Below are positions 1 to 5,892 of a stretch of DNA of 12,992 nt, in pieces (position 1 is the first letter of the stretch; the number at the start of each line of letters is the position of its first letter). The translations under genes were made by a program, and so were the position numbers. The notes beneath the pieces were generated by a model. It had not been told where the DNA came from. It worked only from the letters and a program-made list of their open reading frames with translations, and did not search any database. Origin of the DNA: Microcaldota archaeon (GTDB lineage: Archaea > Micrarchaeota > Micrarchaeia > Micrarchaeales > Micrarchaeaceae); assembly GCA_021785805.1 (NCBI GenBank), contig JAJYEJ010000026.1, positions 1-12,992 on the forward strand, written 5' to 3'.

Positions 1-5
1 GAAGA

Positions 6-78
6 CGCCTTGGCCGGGATTCGAACCCGGGTCACGAGCGTGACAGGCTCGCATCCTAGACCACTAGACGACCAAGGC
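6..78 (-). tRNA. tRNA-Asp (anticodon GTC)
   Basis: The minus strand folds into a full cloverleaf of 73 nt. The 7-bp acceptor stem is GCCTTGG (78-72) with CCAAGGC (13-7), followed by discriminator G at 6. The anticodon stem is CGAGC/GCTCG around loop CTGTCAC, which reads GTC (Asp). The T arm is canonical (TTCGAAT). Position 26 is G, a possible Trm1 substrate. No intron and no encoded CCA are present: the next bases are TCTTC, so CCA must be added after transcription. It lies 34 bp after the stop of the ArsC-like gene on the same strand. A weak TATA-like AATTAAAAG about 27 bases upstream could also drive it independently. Confidence 0.97.
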
Positions 79-112
79 GCATAAGAGTATTAGCGTCTAT
101 GCTTTTAATTGT

Positions 113-535
113 TTATTCTCCAAGGGCCTTGATCAGATCCCTTGTCTTTGCCTCTATCCCTTTTATTATTTCACGCTTTCCTTCCCTGTCGTAGAGGCTT
201 AATCTTGGCGTGTTCCAGTATTCTGCATCCTTTATCCTTGGGCAATCTTTTGGGTCACACATGACTATCACCCTATCTGACTTGGCTACCATCTCCTTGT
301 TGAAAGGCTTCGATACCTTTTTGCTGATATCGAGACCATAATCCTCTTTCATTATCACTACTATATCGTGCACATCAGGCATCTCCTTTTCTATATTGGA
401 TATGTCCCTTTCCTTCGTCCATGTTGGCTTACCCGCGCAGCTCCAAGCAGTGCTCTTCTTCGCGTATTTGTTGAATAATGCCTCTGCTGCCTGGCTCCTG
501 CCAACGTTATCCCCGCAGATGAACAGTACTTTCAT
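113..535 (-). CDS. ArsC-like / low-molecular-weight tyrosine phosphatase-fold protein
   Basis: A 140-aa cytosolic protein of the LMW-PTP fold. The phosphate-binding loop at the N terminus matches C-x2-N-x2-R-S (Cys7, Asn10, Arg13, Ser14) right after the first beta strand. Cys93 and Cys98 follow the strand VIVM and sit where thioredoxin-coupled arsenate reductases carry their two resolving cysteines, so arsenate reduction is more likely than protein dephosphorylation; this is inference from pattern. Oddly, the D-P general-acid motif expected after the conserved Trp107 is replaced by N-T-P, so activity is uncertain. ATG 535-533 is preceded by GGTG as a short ribosome-binding site. The gene begins only 13 bp after the 3' end of tRNA-Tyr on the same strand, leaving no room for its own promoter. 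Confidence 0.85.
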   Translation of the reverse strand: MKVLFICGDNVGRSQAAEALFNKYAKKSTAWSCAGKPTWTKERDISNIEKEMPDVHDIVVIMKEDYGLDISKKVSKPFNKEMVAKSDRVIVMCDPKDCPRIKDAEYWNTPRLSLYDREGKREIIKGIEAKTRDLIKALGE

Positions 536-548
536 AGAGACACCGGAA

Positions 549-655
549 TCCCGTCGGGGAGAGTCGAACTCCCAACCTATCGGTTTCTACATGCGGCGCA
601 GGCGCCCATGTCATGCAAACTACAGCCGATCGCTCTGCCATTGAGCTACGACGGG
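549..655 (-). tRNA. tRNA-Tyr (anticodon GTA) with 35-nt intron
   Basis: The minus strand gives a 72-nt mature tRNA interrupted by a 35-nt intron. The acceptor is CCCGTCG (655-649) with CGACGGG (556-550) and discriminator A at 549; the C1-G72 pair is the archaeal/eukaryal identity element for TyrRS. The anticodon stem is ATCGG/CCGAT and the loop C-T-G-T-A-G|A gives anticodon GTA. The D stem is GCTC/GAGC with G26. CCA is not encoded. The matching synthetase lies about 3.8 kb away in the same window. It is followed after 13 bp by the ArsC-like gene, so it probably heads a tRNA-mRNA transcript. Confidence 0.96.
585..619 (-). other. Intron of tRNA-Tyr at canonical position 37/38
   Basis: The 35 nt between G37 (620) and A38 (584) do not belong to the cloverleaf. 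A bulge-helix-bulge can be drawn: exon C32-U33-G34-U35 pairs with G-U-A-G just before the intron's last two A residues (C-G, U-A, G-U, U-G). The 3' bulge is then AA^A and the 5' bulge AG^U, both cut after the second base as the archaeal splicing endonuclease requires. The inner helix is short (UGC/GCA), so the motif is relaxed. The middle of the intron is GC-rich and self-complementary (GGCG/CGCC). Confidence 0.88.
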
Positions 656-683
656 ACAGCATGAGCTGACGAACAGCACAACT

Positions 684-700
684 AGCTTTTTAATAAAGCT
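684..700. promoter_or_regulatory. A/T-rich inverted repeat, candidate tRNA-Tyr promoter
   Basis: AGCTTT-ttaat-AAAGCT is a 6-bp inverted repeat. Read on the minus strand it contains TTTATTAAA, a TATA-like box centred 38 bases upstream of tRNA-Tyr. That would give a short (about 11-nt) leader removed by RNase P. A second A/T-rich run (TAATATATAT, 701-710) follows immediately. The assignment is by position only. Confidence 0.45.
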
Positions 701-730
701 TAATATATATTCCTGGTATCAGAATAAATG

Positions 731-740
731 CTATATATTA
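731..740 (+). promoter_or_regulatory. Candidate TATA box for the membrane AAA+ gene
   Basis: CTATATATTA is the best TATA-like match on the plus strand ahead of the ATPase at 824. Transcription would start near 762 and leave a leader of about 60 nt, longer than for other genes here. That leader contains a small perfect hairpin AGTTC-TCT-GAACT (778-790). No strong Shine-Dalgarno sequence precedes the ATG. Confidence 0.45.
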
Positions 741-823
741 TGCAAACCATATGTATAATTAGTGGTGTGCAGCATATAGTTCTCTGAACTACCCATAGGG
801 GAACTTGGGGTTAAAGGATAGCG

Positions 824-3613
824 ATGGTAAGCGATGGACGGACCGGGGGAAAGGCCACTAGCAGCAGGAGCGGAAGCCCGCCGAGCATATCCAGCACGGT
901 CATAAGGAAGCACCTCGGCACGCCTCTGGGATTCTACAGCATGAAGGACAAGATAAACACGCTCACCTCGAACGCCAGCTTCCTTGATTCGATACTCGTT
1001 CTTGCGGCGTTCATCGCCACAGTAACGGCATTCCCGTTCTACCCGTTGCAGGTCATAGCAGTACTCGCAATCATACTCATCATAGCGACGCTCTTCCACC
1101 CGTTCCTTGGGTTAGTCATATACACGGCGCTGATCATCCCAATCTACATCTATCAGGTCCCGATGCTAGCCTGGGGGCTCCTGTTCCTCGTGACCTTCCT
1201 TCTCATATCAGGATACATGTATTATAGGACTATTGCCTTCATCTACATACTTACTGCGCTCGCTTTCTCCCTGTTGGGATTCATCTTCGAGATACCTGTA
1301 TTCATATACGCAATACTCACCATAGGGCATAAGCGCGCGATTATCATGACGGTGACCACTATAGCCGTAGTGGTTGTCTTCTCAGGAGTAACAGGAATGC
1401 AAAACACAGGCTACATACTCTACAATGCGCAGTACACACACTCAGGGCTATTGAGCAGCCCGTTTTCGCAGATAGCGCAGATGGACACACCGAGCAAGCC
1501 TATGCTGAGCATAAGCGGGCTTGGTGAGGGATTCAGGAGCGCGCTAGGCACGTTCTTTAGTGGGCAGACCATAGACAACGTTAGCGGAGTCATGGCCGTA
1601 AGCGGCATAGTGTTGATGCTGCGACCGGAAGGATACCTGCTGCAGACTGCTCTGCTGATAATGACGGTGGTGGTGATAGACTGGTATGCTGTGAAAAGCA
1701 GGTCGAAATTCAAGGGTGCGGTTTCCAGCATGTTTGGGCTGGTCTATCCCGTATCATATATGCTTCTCGCCATACCGCTGGGGCTCAATATTCCCTCGTT
1801 CATCCCATTGATAAGCTTCATGATAACCCCGGCTGCGCTCTACATAATGGAGTACTACGAGATAAACGTCGTGCAGTCGCTGGAGGTCAGGAAGAGGGAT
1901 ACAAGGATGAGGTTCGGGGAGGCGTTCGAGGACCTTGAGGAAGGCAGCTCAGACGAGACGTTCTCCGACATAGGCAACTATGATTCGACAAAGAAAGAAT
2001 TGCGCGATGCAGTCCTCGCCCCTATCGAGCAGAGAGCCATATCCAGGGCTTACAACGTGAAGCCGGCGAAGGGAATACTTTTCTTCGGGCCTCCCGGAAC
2101 CGGAAAAACGATGATGATGAGGGCCCTTTCCAATGAGGTAAGGGCTGGGTTCTACTACATGAAGGCCAGCAGCCTGATATCCGCTTACCCCGGAGAGACG
2201 GAGAGAGCGATAGGAAATATCTTCACCATAGCGCGCAAACACCACCCGGCCATATTGTTCATCGATGAAATCGATACGATAGCGACGAATAGGAACAGTG
2301 CGACCGTCGATGAGACCCATAGGCACGCGCTCTCCCAATTGCTCACGGAGATGGACGGTTTCAACAAGATAGAGGACGTTATAATAGTCGGAGCGACTAA
2401 CGTGCCCAACATCCTTGATCCCGCAATAATGAGGCCGGGGAGATTCGATAGGATCATTTACATGCCATTGCCTGATTTCAACGGAAGGAAGGCTATATTC
2501 AGCATATACTTCAAAGGCTTGCCGGTCTCGAAGACGATAGACCTTGATTCGCTTGCAAGACTCACCGAGAGATACTCAGGAGCGGACATAAAATCCGTTG
2601 TCGAAAGCGTATCGCAGATGGTATCCACTGATGCGACCGATGCCCACACTGTCCTAGAAATAACGCAGCAGGACATAGAGAGGGTGATAAAGTCTACGAA
2701 GCCATCCACATCGCTCAGCCAGATTGAAGAATACAAGAAGTTCAGGCTCGACTTCGAGAGGAGGACCTTTACGGAGACCGACGAGGAGCCGGACCGCAAA
2801 AACATAACGTATGATGACGTAATAGGCCTTTATGAGGTTAAGAAGGCGGTCAAGGACACGGTAGAGATACCGTTCATGCATCCTGATCTCGCTAAGAAAT
2901 ATGGCATAAAATCAGTCAACGGAATCCTGCTCTTCGGACCTCCGGGAACTGGAAAGACGATGATGATGAAAGCAGTAGAGAGCGAACTTGAGGGGGTCAC
3001 TATGCTCGAGTTGAGCGGCTCGGAGATAGCCAACGAGGGTGTGGAAAGGGCCACGGCTACGATACGCGAATTGTTCAATAGGGGAAGGGAGAATGCGCCT
3101 TCGATAGTGTTCATCGATGAGATAGACGGGATAGCGCCGAAGAAGGAGGGTGCTAGCGAACTAGGGATCCAGATAACTACAGAGTTACTGCAGCAGATGG
3201 ATGGGCTCAAGGAACTCTCCAATGTGGTGGTCATAGCCGCAACTAACAACCCGGAGAACCTCGATCCTGCGCTACTTAGGCCTGGCAGGCTCGACAAGCT
3301 TATATTCGTGAAGCCGCCTACAGCGCAGCAAAGGGGAGAGTTATTCAAGAAGTATCTCAGTGACGTGCCGACATCTGATGATATAAATTACGCCAACCTA
3401 GGTACGCAGACGAAAGGATTCACGGGGGCAGACATCGAGAACGTATGCAGAGGGGCAAAGACGGAGGCCATGGAAACTGAGCTCAAGAGCGGAAAGAGCA
3501 GCTCTGTCAGTATGGCGATAATCGAAGCGGTGTTGGAAAGCACCATGCCTACAGCGTCAGACTCTGTCGTCAACAAGTACCTCCTCTTCCTTTCCAGATA
3601 CGGTCAGAGGTGA
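824..3613 (+). CDS. Polytopic membrane protein with tandem Cdc48-type AAA+ ATPase domains
   Basis: The 929-residue protein has a basic, Ser-rich start (1-45), a membrane domain (about 54-342; roughly eight to ten hydrophobic segments, with a polar loop at about 191-252), a linker, and two AAA+ modules. D1 (about 378-640) has Walker A GPPGTGKT (422-429), Walker B FIDEID (Asp481, Glu482) and the RPGR arginine-finger segment (537-540). D2 (about 660-920) repeats these: 705-712, Asp765/Glu766, 819-822. Both sites look hydrolysis-competent. The modules resemble Cdc48/p97/VAT, but the usual soluble double-psi-barrel N domain is absent and the membrane domain takes its place. No protease motif (HExxH or Ser-Lys) is present, so it is not FtsH or Lon. 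D1 keeps an aromatic pore residue (Tyr455 in AYPGE), while the equivalent D2 stretch (about 735-741, IANEGVE) lacks one. A role in extracting or remodelling membrane proteins is inferred. ATG 824 gives the full ORF; Met40 (941) is an alternative start. Confidence 0.9.
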   Translation: MVSDGRTGGKATSSRSGSPPSISSTVIRKHLGTPLGFYSMKDKINTLTSNASFLDSILVLAAFIATVTAFPFYPLQVIAVLAIILIIATLFHPFLGLVIYTALIIPIYIYQVPMLAWGLLFLVTFLLISGYMYYRTIAFIYILTALAFSLLGFIFEIPVFIYAILTIGHKRAIIMTVTTIAVVVVFSGVTGMQNTGYILYNAQYTHSGLLSSPFSQIAQMDTPSKPMLSISGLGEGFRSALGTFFSGQTIDNVSGVMAVSGIVLMLRPEGYLLQTALLIMTVVVIDWYAVKSRSKFKGAVSSMFGLVYPVSYMLLAIPLGLNIPSFIPLISFMITPAALYIMEYYEINVVQSLEVRKRDTRMRFGEAFEDLEEGSSDETFSDIGNYDSTKKELRDAVLAPIEQRAISRAYNVKPAKGILFFGPPGTGKTMMMRALSNEVRAGFYYMKASSLISAYPGETERAIGNIFTIARKHHPAILFIDEIDTIATNRNSATVDETHRHALSQLLTEMDGFNKIEDVIIVGATNVPNILDPAIMRPGRFDRIIYMPLPDFNGRKAIFSIYFKGLPVSKTIDLDSLARLTERYSGADIKSVVESVSQMVSTDATDAHTVLEITQQDIERVIKSTKPSTSLSQIEEYKKFRLDFERRTFTETDEEPDRKNITYDDVIGLYEVKKAVKDTVEIPFMHPDLAKKYGIKSVNGILLFGPPGTGKTMMMKAVESELEGVTMLELSGSEIANEGVERATATIRELFNRGRENAPSIVFIDEIDGIAPKKEGASELGIQITTELLQQMDGLKELSNVVVIAATNNPENLDPALLRPGRLDKLIFVKPPTAQQRGELFKKYLSDVPTSDDINYANLGTQTKGFTGADIENVCRGAKTEAMETELKSGKSSSVSMAIIEAVLESTMPTASDSVVNKYLLFLSRYGQR

Positions 3614-3618
3614 TTGGC

Positions 3619-4398
3619 TTAGTCCTTGTGGCTAATGTCCTGGAGCTTCTCGTTGCGCTTTAACAGCAGTACACGGGATGAGTCATTAGCGACTATCCGT
3701 AGCTTTCCCTCTACTGGTTTTATGTTGCAGAACTCTATCTTTATGATGTCGCCTATATTCGGATTCGCATCGATGAACGCATAAGCTGAAGAACCCCACA
3801 TCGTTACGTCCGCAGAGATCTCGTCCTGGGATATCGTGCAATCGATGACTGCGGTATTGCCCTTACTCCCTATTTTTGGTATCTCGCGCGGCTGCGACAT
3901 TACGGTAACCTTTCCAGACACATCCACATTCTTTGTCTCGATTGCCACGCCCTTCAGCTCTACGACGCCATTGGCGGACCGTTTCACCCTGCCGATCGTA
4001 GTATCGGTGAATGAGACTATCTTCGATTTCTTCGTGTCTAGTAGAGCACGATTTACCATGATAGTGTCGCCGCGCTCGAATTTTCCAAAATCTATCGAAG
4101 CGGAAAGCCTGCCACGCAGCTCCAGCGATATGGTATCGCCCTCTTTGCCGAGTACTACCGTACGCCACCGTACCGCACCCTCCTTTGCCACGGGTTGATT
4201 GAATATCCTGTATACCTCATCCTGTACGTCAATCTCAAGCAGCTTCGGGTTCTTGATCTGTTTCCCGGCCATTTCGATCACAGCTTTTGCGTCAAGCACG
4301 GACTGGCCTTTAACGTCTATGCTGCCGGCTATCTTCTCTGCGTCAGACTTGCTGATCATCCCGGAATAAGCGTCCATTATCTCTTCTGCGCTTGCCAT
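3619..4398 (-). CDS. RPA-like single-stranded DNA-binding protein (two OB folds)
   Basis: A 259-aa protein with an archaeal RPA layout. Residues 1-50 form a helical N-terminal region of the type that precedes OB folds in archaeal RPAs (segments ISKSDAEKI and SVLDAKAVIEMAG). OB fold 1 covers about 76-132 and OB fold 2 about 158-245, where the pattern VTMWGSSA followed by IGDIIKIEF and a final beta strand is characteristic. No zinc-finger cysteines are seen, unlike RPA41-type proteins. It would coat ssDNA during replication and repair. The stop codon lies 5 bp from the stop of the convergent AAA+ gene. ATG 4398-4396 has a weak GGCGGT upstream. Its promoter region is shared with the divergent TyrRS gene. 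Fine assignment within the OB-fold family is tentative. Confidence 0.82.
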   Translation of the reverse strand: MASAEEIMDAYSGMISKSDAEKIAGSIDVKGQSVLDAKAVIEMAGKQIKNPKLLEIDVQDEVYRIFNQPVAKEGAVRWRTVVLGKEGDTISLELRGRLSASIDFGKFERGDTIMVNRALLDTKKSKIVSFTDTTIGRVKRSANGVVELKGVAIETKNVDVSGKVTVMSQPREIPKIGSKGNTAVIDCTISQDEISADVTMWGSSAYAFIDANPNIGDIIKIEFCNIKPVEGKLRIVANDSSRVLLLKRNEKLQDISHKD

Positions 4399-4440
4399 GT
4401 GCTACCGCCGTGCCGTATAGGTGGAAGATGGTAGAAAAGC

Positions 4441-4448
4441 CTTATATT
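4441..4448. promoter_or_regulatory. TATA-like element between RPA-like gene and TyrRS
   Basis: CTTATATT is the only good TATA-like match in the intergenic gap of about 70 bp. On the plus strand its centre is 23 bases before GTG 4468 and 32 before ATG 4477, giving a leaderless or nearly leaderless TyrRS mRNA. On the minus strand (AATATAAG) it would place the RPA-like start near 4419 with a leader of about 20 nt. Confidence 0.55.
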
Positions 4449-4476
4449 GGTTCCTGGGTATTAGTTAGTGGATTCT

Positions 4477-5559
4477 ATGGATGTTGAGACCAAGATTGAT
4501 GCTCTCAAGAGCTTCGCCCAGGAAATAGTCACTGAGGACGATCTGCGGAATCTCTTCCAGACAAATGAACATCCGCTCGCATATGATGGGTTTGAGCCTT
4601 CCGGAATAGCGCCGATACACTTCGGCGTGATGAGGGCAAAGAACCTGAAGAAGATGCTTGGCGTGGGGATACGGTTCAACCTGTACATAGCGGACTATTT
4701 CGGCTTCATCAATAATAAGATGGGTGGCGACCTCGAAAGGATAAGGGATGTAGGGAGATATTTCGTAGAAGTCTGGAGAGGGGCGGGGATAGACGTTAGC
4801 AAAGTAAACGTGGTGTGGGCGAAGGACCTGATGGACGATCTCGCGTACTGGGACAGGTTCATAAGGGTCGGCAAGGCGATATCGCTTGACCGGATGAAGA
4901 GGGCAATAACGATAATGGGAAGGAAGGAGGGGGAGCTCGTAGAGACGGCACAGCTCTTCTACCCGGCAATGCAGGTTACCGATATCTTCCAGATGGATGT
5001 CGACATATGCCAGCTGGGGATGGACCAGCGCAAGGCGAACATATTGGCCAGGGAGGTCGCTGACAAATACAGGTGGAAGGTGCCGGTCGCTGTGCACCAT
5101 CCGTACCTGCTCGGGCTTAAGGGAGCCCCGCGCGACCTGAAGACCATGAGCGATGCGGAAGGCATGGCATTCAAGATGTCTAAATCAGACCCTAATTCCT
5201 CGATACTGGTCCATGACGATGCTGCAACGATAATAAAGAAGGTTAACGGTGCATTCTGCCCTGAGAGGGTAGTCGAGGGCAACCCGATGTTCGACTACAT
5301 GGACAAGCTGATACTTGACGACAAAAGCCTGCCGATAACCATAGACAGGCCCCAGAAGTTCGGCGGGCCTATAGAGGCCAGGGATTTCAGGGAGCTGGAA
5401 GCCTTGTACAGGGATGGTAAGATCCACCCGATGGACATAAAGGCGCACGTCGCAAAGGAGCTAGACGCATTGATAAAACCGATAAGGGAGCACTTCGAAA
5501 AGGACAAGAAAGCGAAGGAGCTGTACGATGTTGTAAAGGGCTACAGGATAACAAGGTAG
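4477..5559 (+). CDS. tyrS: Tyrosyl-tRNA synthetase (archaeal type)
   Basis: Class I aminoacyl-tRNA synthetase that charges tRNA-Tyr with tyrosine in the cytosol. Counting from the alternative GTG at 4468, the Tyr-binding segment is YDGFEPSG (39-46), the HIGH-equivalent is HFGV (51-54), and YPAMQVTD is the tyrosine-specificity helix typical of archaeal TyrRS. The KMSKS loop is exact (236-240). The C-terminal anticodon-recognition half contains CPERVVEGNP, KFGG and HPMDIK, all close to archaeal TyrRS. Length (360-363 aa) fits the slightly longer archaeal enzymes. It lacks the S4-like domain of bacterial TyrRS, as expected for a C1-G72-recognising enzyme, and tRNA-Tyr here has C1-G72. ATG 4477 is preferred by alignment of the N terminus; in-frame GTG 4468 lies closer to the ideal leaderless distance from the TATA box. 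Confidence 0.96.
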   Translation: MDVETKIDALKSFAQEIVTEDDLRNLFQTNEHPLAYDGFEPSGIAPIHFGVMRAKNLKKMLGVGIRFNLYIADYFGFINNKMGGDLERIRDVGRYFVEVWRGAGIDVSKVNVVWAKDLMDDLAYWDRFIRVGKAISLDRMKRAITIMGRKEGELVETAQLFYPAMQVTDIFQMDVDICQLGMDQRKANILAREVADKYRWKVPVAVHHPYLLGLKGAPRDLKTMSDAEGMAFKMSKSDPNSSILVHDDAATIIKKVNGAFCPERVVEGNPMFDYMDKLILDDKSLPITIDRPQKFGGPIEARDFRELEALYRDGKIHPMDIKAHVAKELDALIKPIREHFEKDKKAKELYDVVKGYRITR

Positions 5560-5652
5560 ATATCAGACGGAATCTGCGCTTTTTGCCGCCATTTCGGCTT
5601 AGTCGACAACCGACAGTAAGGTATTTAAACAACCTGACGAAAGGCATGGATA

Positions 5653-5667
5653 CCTATATATATTAGG
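5653..5667. promoter_or_regulatory. Near-palindromic TATA-like element upstream of tRNA-Leu
   Basis: CCTATATATATTAGG is a strong TATA-like, nearly symmetric element in the 210-bp gap between TyrRS and tRNA-Leu. Plus-strand transcription would start near 5686, 84 bases before the tRNA. The gap contains no convincing gene. This could be a second, upstream promoter of the tRNA-Leu/C39-like unit or the start of a small unrecognised RNA. Confidence 0.4.
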
Positions 5668-5737
5668 ATTTCCTCATACATCTTGGTGTTTCGATGGAGC
5701 TACAACGCATCATTACGAACGCCATTAATCAGATGGT

Positions 5738-5747
5738 TATTTATATT
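5738..5747 (+). promoter_or_regulatory. TATA box of tRNA-Leu
   Basis: TATTTATATT is centred 27 bases upstream of G1 of tRNA-Leu, the standard archaeal TATA spacing, so the transcript would begin at or very near the tRNA's first base. It probably also drives the C39-like gene, which starts 25 bp after the tRNA. Confidence 0.7.
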
Positions 5748-5769
5748 GCGTTCATAAACTTAGGAGTAT

Positions 5770-5867
5770 GCAGGGATGGCGGAGCTTGGTCAAACGCGAC
5801 AGACTCAAGATCTGTTGGCTTAGGCCTACGGGAGTTCAAAACACGTGAACAAATCTCCCTCCCTGCA
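5770..5867 (+). tRNA. tRNA-Leu (anticodon CAA) with 13-nt T-loop intron
   Basis: The acceptor GCAGGGA (5770-5776) pairs fully with TCCCTGC (5860-5866); discriminator is A5867. The anticodon stem ACAGA/TCTGT encloses CTCAAGA, anticodon CAA (Leu). A 14-nt variable region with a GGC/GCC stem marks it as a class II tRNA. The T stem GGGAG/CTCCC is perfect but encloses 20 bases instead of 7. Removing 13 restores the archaeal T-loop TTCAAAT and an 85-nt tRNA-Leu of standard length. Position 26 is G. CCA is not encoded. It is immediately followed (25 bp) by a protein gene on the same strand. Confidence 0.93.
5840..5852 (+). other. 13-nt candidate intron in the T-loop of tRNA-Leu
   Basis: The insertion AACACGTGAACAA splits the T-loop between positions 58 and 59. 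A relaxed bulge-helix-loop can be drawn: GTTC (5834-5837) pairs with GAAC (5847-5850), and each strand is followed by AAA; cutting each as AA^A removes exactly these 13 nt and leaves TTCAAAT. Because CAAA flanks both sides, several neighbouring cut registers give the same mature sequence. That it is spliced is inferred, not shown. Confidence 0.8.
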
Positions 5868-5892
5868 CTTACTAACCTATCGTGGTGAAAAA

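Noticed and set aside
396..644. Plus-strand frame across the ArsC-like gene and tRNA-Tyr
   Set aside because: It is a shadow of the minus-strand gene and tRNA, with no independent coding features.
656..823. C/D-box small RNA in the 168-bp gap upstream of the AAA+ gene
   Set aside because: No convincing C box (RTGATGA) paired with a D box (CTGA) at suitable spacing was seen.
824..3613. FtsH-like membrane protease
   Set aside because: There are two AAA+ modules and no zinc-protease HExxH motif or Lon-type Ser-Lys domain after them.
5694..5888. A 64-codon reading frame starting ATG 5694 and running through tRNA-Leu
   Set aside because: It overlaps the whole tRNA in a frame that has no protein-like composition or family resemblance; only the promoter-like box upstream is noted.
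5845..5892. N-terminal extension of the C39-like protein from GTG 5845
   Set aside because: The extra 16 codons lie within the tRNA-Leu intron and T/acceptor stems, and ATG 5893 has GGTGA at good spacing.
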